From Cloeon dipterum (lineage: Eukaryota; Arthropoda; Insecta; Ephemeroptera; Baetidae), in NCBI RefSeq assembly GCF_949628265.1, contig NC_088790.1, positions 16,558,545 through 16,622,544 on the forward strand: DNA of 64,000 nucleotides. Reading direction: 5' to 3'. The translations under genes and the position numbers were made by a program. This document shows positions 58,926 through 64,000 of this stretch, in pieces. How positions within the stretch are numbered: the stretch's first letter is position 1; the number at the start of each line of letters is the position of its first letter. The notes below the pieces were generated by a model that saw only the letters and a list, made by a program, of their open reading frames with translations, was not told the DNA's origin and did no database searches.

Positions 58926-61828
58926 CTACATGGGCACCTCGCCCTTGTTCTTCATTGGGGCGGTTTGCCTGGAATTCATAAACAATAATAAAAGCCGTAA
59001 GTATAAATTTAATTAATTCTCACTTGTGGCAGTGGAGAGCGGTCCCAATTAAAAAGAGGACACATCCTACCCCAAGCAATGTCCAGCGGACGTTGTCTAC
59101 GAGGCTGATCTTGTTGACAAATATGTCCTTCAAAAAGTCGGTATTCTCCTTATTCAGCTCCAAGGCTTCGTCCACCCAGAATAAGGGGAGGACCGCCTCT
59201 GGCAGATCTTTAGTGATGTTCACGCATCGTAACGGCTTGATCATCAGGTTGAACTGCACCCTGCGGCCTGCACGAAGGGGGGCGCCAGTGTTCTGCATTC
59301 AATTTGTCGCCGTTTGAATTTATTTTTTATAACTAAAAACTTAATTACCGTTTCCACATCGAGGAACATCTGATGTTTTTCCTTGTCAGGTTTAAGATTT
59401 TCAACCATTTGTTCGTATTGCGGAGCCCCATAGAAGTGAGGCAAGGAAAAAATCACAGGTGATTCTGTAAAATATTCCGTTATTAAGTTTTGTGAAAATC
59501 TTGCACTGTCACTATTTTATATACCGGCCAAGAACAGGTTTAAATCGAGAATTTATTCTCAAATCTAAAATTATTTACGTGATACCGCTCATGACAAGGC
59601 CACTCGAATATTGAAGAGAAGTTAAAGTCTTACTGTAACAATTTGTTAAATCATTGGCGCCATCCTTGAGGCACGCACCATTCGGAGGACAGTAGCAGTA
59701 ATTTTCCGGCATGGAAGACACGTTGCCTAATTGCACGGGGTCTACTACATACCGGTGGCCATCTATACCCGAGTGGCCGATTTTCTGGTCGTAGGTCATG
59801 TAAAGGCTCCTGGAAATAGGATTTGCATATATTCACATCATGATATAACTCTTTTAAAGGAATCGAAGATGAATTTTATGCAAGTTGTATTAACTCAAGG
59901 TACGGCGGCACAGCATCCAAGATTAATACATGCTCGCAATATAGTTAATAATTTTTATCATTTTTATTTTAAATCAAAGAGTCATGAAAAAGTTGCTGAA
60001 CAGTAAACGATGAATGAACGAGAGGGAATTTATATCAAACTGCGATTTATGCAGTAAAATGATTTTAAATGCCATTGGGAAATTTGCATCCGTGTAAAAG
60101 GGAAATATAGAAACAAGTTAATTTTTTGCAAAATAAGGAATTTTGGATAAAATCAAGATTTATGGAATTTATGATTTTCTTTTATCAATGCTCATTGAAA
60201 TTTTCATTTTCTTTTATGCAGCATTTCATATGAAAAATGTTGTTCTCTATTTGTAATTATTATTAAGTGACAATTAAGTTTCCACAAATTCACTTAATTA
60301 ACGAAAATACATTATTTTTATATTTTCAAGACAATTATCTGTTAATGAGTCGGTCATTACAAATTTATGAACTACCCTGATAATATAGAGTTGCACAATA
60401 ATAACTATCTATTAAATGAAAATAAAGCTTTCAGTTAAGTCAAATTTCTTACTCCCTCAATCGAAAAGATAAAAATGTATACCTGCACAAATCTGTTGAA
60501 TATACGTTGATTTTGGTTTCCTCGTTCAAAAAGGGCGGAAAAATTGTGGCATCGCTTCCTCTGATAGTGTTACACTCATCCCCAGACCAAAATTGCAAGG
60601 TTGAGTTGTGTTCCCACTCGACAATCTGTCCGAGTTTACTCACGTCCGACTTGCCAGTCATAACCTTAAAGTGGCCATCGGTTTTTCCATTTTTCTGTAT
60701 TTTATGGGCAAAATTAGTACTCTCTTCTCATTAATTTAATGTTAAACGTTCTTACATGGTTGAAGAACGAGTATAAAAGGTTTTCGCTCTTCTCGTCATA
60801 TCGGATAAAAGGTGGCAACAATCCTTTGTGAGCTGCTTCTTTCAGCATGTTGCAAATTATAAACCACACAATTTCAACTTTGGTACTACCCTGGCACCTT
60901 ATGACCGTTCCGTCAAAGAAAAGGTCGCGAACCTTAACTTTCGTAAAGACGGAAGTGGCATTGTCAAAAAAGTATCCAAAGGCTGTTGAAAACATGTCAA
61001 TTGCTATCGCCGAATTTAGAATTTCAGGAGCCAAAAGCATGCCCTAATTTAGAATTTTAAAATTTAGACACAATTAACAAAATGGCACAAAATAATTAAT
61101 ACCCATAAAGCCGAATTGAGCACCGTGACTTCATCGTCTTCACTCAAATTGGGTGACAGCTCCGGAACGAACTCGTAGAATGTTCTCTGCTCAAACTCCA
61201 CGAAATGTCCATCTTCGCTGAATATAATGTTTTCCTTTGTTCTGTTCAGGCTGCGAAAACACAATAATGGGAGATAATTCAGATGGTTTAAAAGGGTAAA
61301 CAATAAACACCCTACTGGTAAGTATACGGGCCAATTTCTTTCATTTTTGGTTTGGCGCCGTTTGAATGGACCTCAACTGAGTTCTCCACTTCCCAAATGT
61401 ACACCTTGAATTCTATGGGCTGGGGCAATTGTTTCCACAGCTTATAGGAGGTGCTGTCGTTCGCAAGGACTACATTCTGCAGCAGAAAATCACGATTTAC
61501 CACAAATTAGTCCATTTAAAAAGTCTTAAAGTCTGTAAGTTTTAAAGACTTAAAAATTAGCGGAAAAAACGAAGGGGAATTCTCAAAATTAAACTTCATG
61601 TACATTTCAAATTATACATATAATTTGAAATATAATTTCCAGTTGTTCAGACGTTTCAATCAGACTTATATTGAGCCTAAAAAAACAACTAACCTTTGTG
61701 ATTTTATCCTCGATCATGGACGGGAGCAGGCCCCATCCAAAAATGCCGCCAACCGCAACGAGGATAGCTCCTAAACCGGCTATCCAGCCACCGATGTTGC
61801 GAACCATGTTGATGCCTAACTGGCCCAA
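58926..61828 (-). CDS. CD36-family receptor 2 (SNMP / scavenger receptor class B type)
   Basis: A tandem paralogue of the previous gene. Nine minus-strand exons: 61828-61694, 61476-61316, 61250-61103, 61043-60756, 60694-60483, 59809-59634, 59464-59349, 59292-59024 and 58968-58926. They give 515 residues. Exons 2, 5, 6, 7 and 8 have exactly the same lengths as in paralogue 1 (161, 212, 176, 116, 269 nt), and all intron phases match. The N-terminal membrane helix (AGLGAILVAVGGIFGW) and C-terminal helix (LLGVGCVLFLIGTALHC) flank the ectodomain, with CNTIRGSDATIFPPF and the NYCYCPP...CLKDG cluster. The cytoplasmic tail (KQTAPMKNKGEVPM) differs completely from paralogue 1, which implies different trafficking or partners. 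Confidence 0.9.
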
Positions 61829-61839
61829 GTGGTAATGTT

Positions 61840-62853
61840 CCTTTTATACTTCAACACTAGCTTATATAATTATTTGAAATCAGGCATGCCACTGCTGTCG
61901 CATTCCCCTAAAAGATATTTTTAATGTCTCATTTAAAATGAATTAAGTGAAAATATTGTACGTAAAATCGTTAAGAATTATCTCTTGCGGTCTTAGGTGG
62001 ATATTGATGGTTGTTTATCTCTACGGTTAATTAACTAAATGGCTCTCATAAAAACAAAAGGCAAATAAGTCATAAAATAAATGAATACAAATTTAAAATT
62101 AACACAACGTAGTTGCTTTCATTAATTTTCTTTACTTAACAGTGTAGAATAACATAAAAGATTAATTGTTTTGGAAACATTTTTCTGGCGTTTTAGATTG
62201 TAGGTTGGTGTTTAATTTTTAGTCTTGAGTCTCATTATCTATGTTGAACAAAACCTGAAGTGTGTCAAAAATTCTTATTTCTCAACTTGCACGCTGATTT
62301 CTTCAAATATCTGTGAAATTTTTAACATATTTTGTAACTACCTGACACTGAAAATCAGCTAAATACGAACAAGAACCAGCCAATTAATAAAAAGCATACA
62401 AAGAGAGGCTATTAAATGTATTAATCCTTATAAGGGCTGACGACCCTATTGAAAAATGAAAACATATATTTTTTAAATTTCAGTATTTGCAAAATGTAGA
62501 AGTTACAGCAAATGTTTTTATAATTAAGAGATTGAAGGAGGGATTTGAATTTAAACAGAACAATTATAGCTAAGTAAATATATTTCTTCGTCAACAAAAT
62601 ATCACAGAAGTGGCCAGATCACGAATGCATGTGCACCAAAGAAAGCCACACTCGCATATTTAATTTCTTTAACAAATCATAATCAATATTATTTGCATTG
62701 AATCGTTACCTTGCCCAGAAAAAGTGATATTATACTGCTCTTAAAGAATAACAAACGTGCTAAATGTAATCGACATATTATTTTGATATCATGAGTGGTA
62801 AAAAATCAAAATCTTTTTTTAAAAAAGCGTTAAGTAACAAAAAAAATATTTAA
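61840..62853. other. spacer between CD36 paralogues 2 and 3
   Basis: AT-rich, no gene recognised. It contains the promoter region of paralogue 2. Confidence 0.55.
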
Positions 62854-64000
62854 CTAGATGTAACTTTTTATTAAAACAGATTGGGATTGGGTATACATAG
62901 ACACCATCTGCTTCTTGTGCTTCATGGTGGTGATTTTCCTGAAATGCATCCGCAGTAATAAAAGCCGTAAGTGTAAATTGAATTAATTCTCACTTGTGGC
63001 AGTGGAGAGCGGCCTCAACCAAAAAGAGGACGCATCCTACCCCAAGCAATGTCCAGCGGATGGTGTCCACAATGCTGAGCTTGCTGAGCACTAAATCCTT
63101 CAAACTATCAGTTCTCTCCTCATCCAGTTCAAAGTATTCGTCCACCCAGAACAAGGGCAAAACCACCTCTGGCAGATTTTTGGTGTTACTGGGTGATCGG
63201 ATCGGCTTGATCATCAGGTTAAATTGCGCCCTCCGACTGGAGCGAAGGGGAACGCCAAATTTCTAAATTTAGATCGGTGTTTGAAATTGTCGATTGATGT
63301 TATCAAATACAAATTACCGTTTCGATATCCAAAAACATCTGATGTTCTTCCTTGTTAGGTTTAAGATTTTCGACCATTTGTTCATATTGCGGAGCCCCAT
63401 AGAGGTGAGGCATGGAAAAAATCACAGGTGCTTCTGTAAATTGTTCAGTTATTTTATAAATTGATGTTTTGGAATATTTAACTTTCCAAATATAAAAAAC
63501 TTTCGTCTGCTGCTTTTAGGCAACCCAGGGCAGCTTTTAATATTAATTACAATTTTGATCACTTTACAAATTACGGAAAAATGTAGCTTTCTGAAAATGG
63601 TCTGTTTTCAATTAATTAGCTTTTACCCACTGAAAATGACATATCATTGGTAAATTGCCATAAGTATATAAATAGAAATTTCATCAGGTTGCAAACAAAC
63701 TAGAATTTAAAAATTAAAAGTCAATATCCCTTGATGATGAATAAACTTTGTTCACAATTTGGCAGGCTACTCGGATTTAAAGTAAGATATACATTATGTC
63801 TGGGATCTTACTGTAACAAGATGTCAGATCCAGGACGCCCTCCTTGAGGCACGCACCATTCGAAGGACAGTAGCAGTAATTTTCCGGCATGGAAGACACG
63901 TTGCCTAATTGCACGGGGTCCACCACGTAGCGGTAGCCATCTACACCTGTGTGATTAATTTCCTTTTCGTAGGTCATGTAAAGGCTCCTAGAAATTGAAT
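62854..64000 (-). CDS. CD36-family receptor 3, 3' part (runs off the window)
   Basis: The last four exons of a third paralogue: 63987-63812, 63433-63318, 63262-62994 and 62938-62854. The first three have the same lengths and phases as exons 6-8 of the other two genes (176, 116, 269 nt). Conserved pieces are GYRYVVDPVQLGNVSSMPEN, the NYCYCPS...CLKEG cysteines, VLPLFWVDEYFELD, and a C-terminal membrane helix. The last exon encodes a longer tail of about 28 residues starting KKITTMKHKKQMVS. The final intron is clearly similar in sequence to that of paralogue 2, so these two are the most recent duplicates. Exons 1-5 lie beyond the right edge. Confidence 0.88.

Noticed and set aside
1-64000. CRISPR arrays, insertion sequences, rRNA, tRNA or viral genes
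   Set aside because: None seen. No regular repeat-spacer arrays, transposase or integrase motifs, rRNA blocks or convincing cloverleafs were noticed by eye.

Overview
The window reads as nuclear DNA of an insect: AT-rich introns and intergenic DNA, GT-AG introns with coding exons of about 40-530 bp, Inr/TATA-type promoters, AATAAA signals, and protein families typical of insects. I cannot place the species. A compact genome is suggested by about eight protein genes in 64 kb. No prokaryotic, viral or CRISPR features were seen.

Layout from left to right. (1) 3.8-7.4 kb, + strand: a complete NR2C-type nuclear receptor (Hr78 / TR2-TR4 orthologue) in nine coding exons. (2) 8-20 kb: a gene-poor interval with GC-richer islands that hold several perfect CRE sites (TGACGTCA). 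(3) 20.1-29.7 kb, +: a secreted TGF-beta superfamily ligand with a strong TATA/Inr promoter, a start codon buried in a hairpin, a furin site, nine mature cysteines and one GC-AG intron. (4) 30.15-32.3 kb, +: a GT11 alpha-1,2-fucosyltransferase-like type II membrane protein. (5) 33.5-34.4 kb, -: a small two-exon secreted cystine-knot protein that looks like an interleukin-17 family cytokine. (6) 36-55 kb, +: nocturnin (curled in flies). Its conserved body lies in five exons at 51.27-55.04 kb. Upstream are a non-coding first exon (39.06-39.30 kb) and three short coding exons (44.16, 46.30, 46.76 kb), each starting with ATG and ending in the same phase, so each can splice in frame to the common exon. 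(7) 55.6-64 kb, -: a tandem array of three CD36-family receptors (SNMP / scavenger receptor class B type). Two are complete and the third runs off the window.

The genes do not form one pathway. They include signalling and transcription (nuclear receptor, TGF-beta ligand, IL-17-like cytokine), circadian redox/RNA metabolism (nocturnin), glycosylation (GT11) and lipid or chemosensory uptake (CD36 family). Nocturnin and the first CD36 gene converge tail to tail, and so do the fucosyltransferase and the IL-17-like gene. All exon models were built by eye from splice consensus, reading phase and protein-family knowledge. Every phase closes and every summed coding length is a multiple of three, which supports them, but no transcript data were available.
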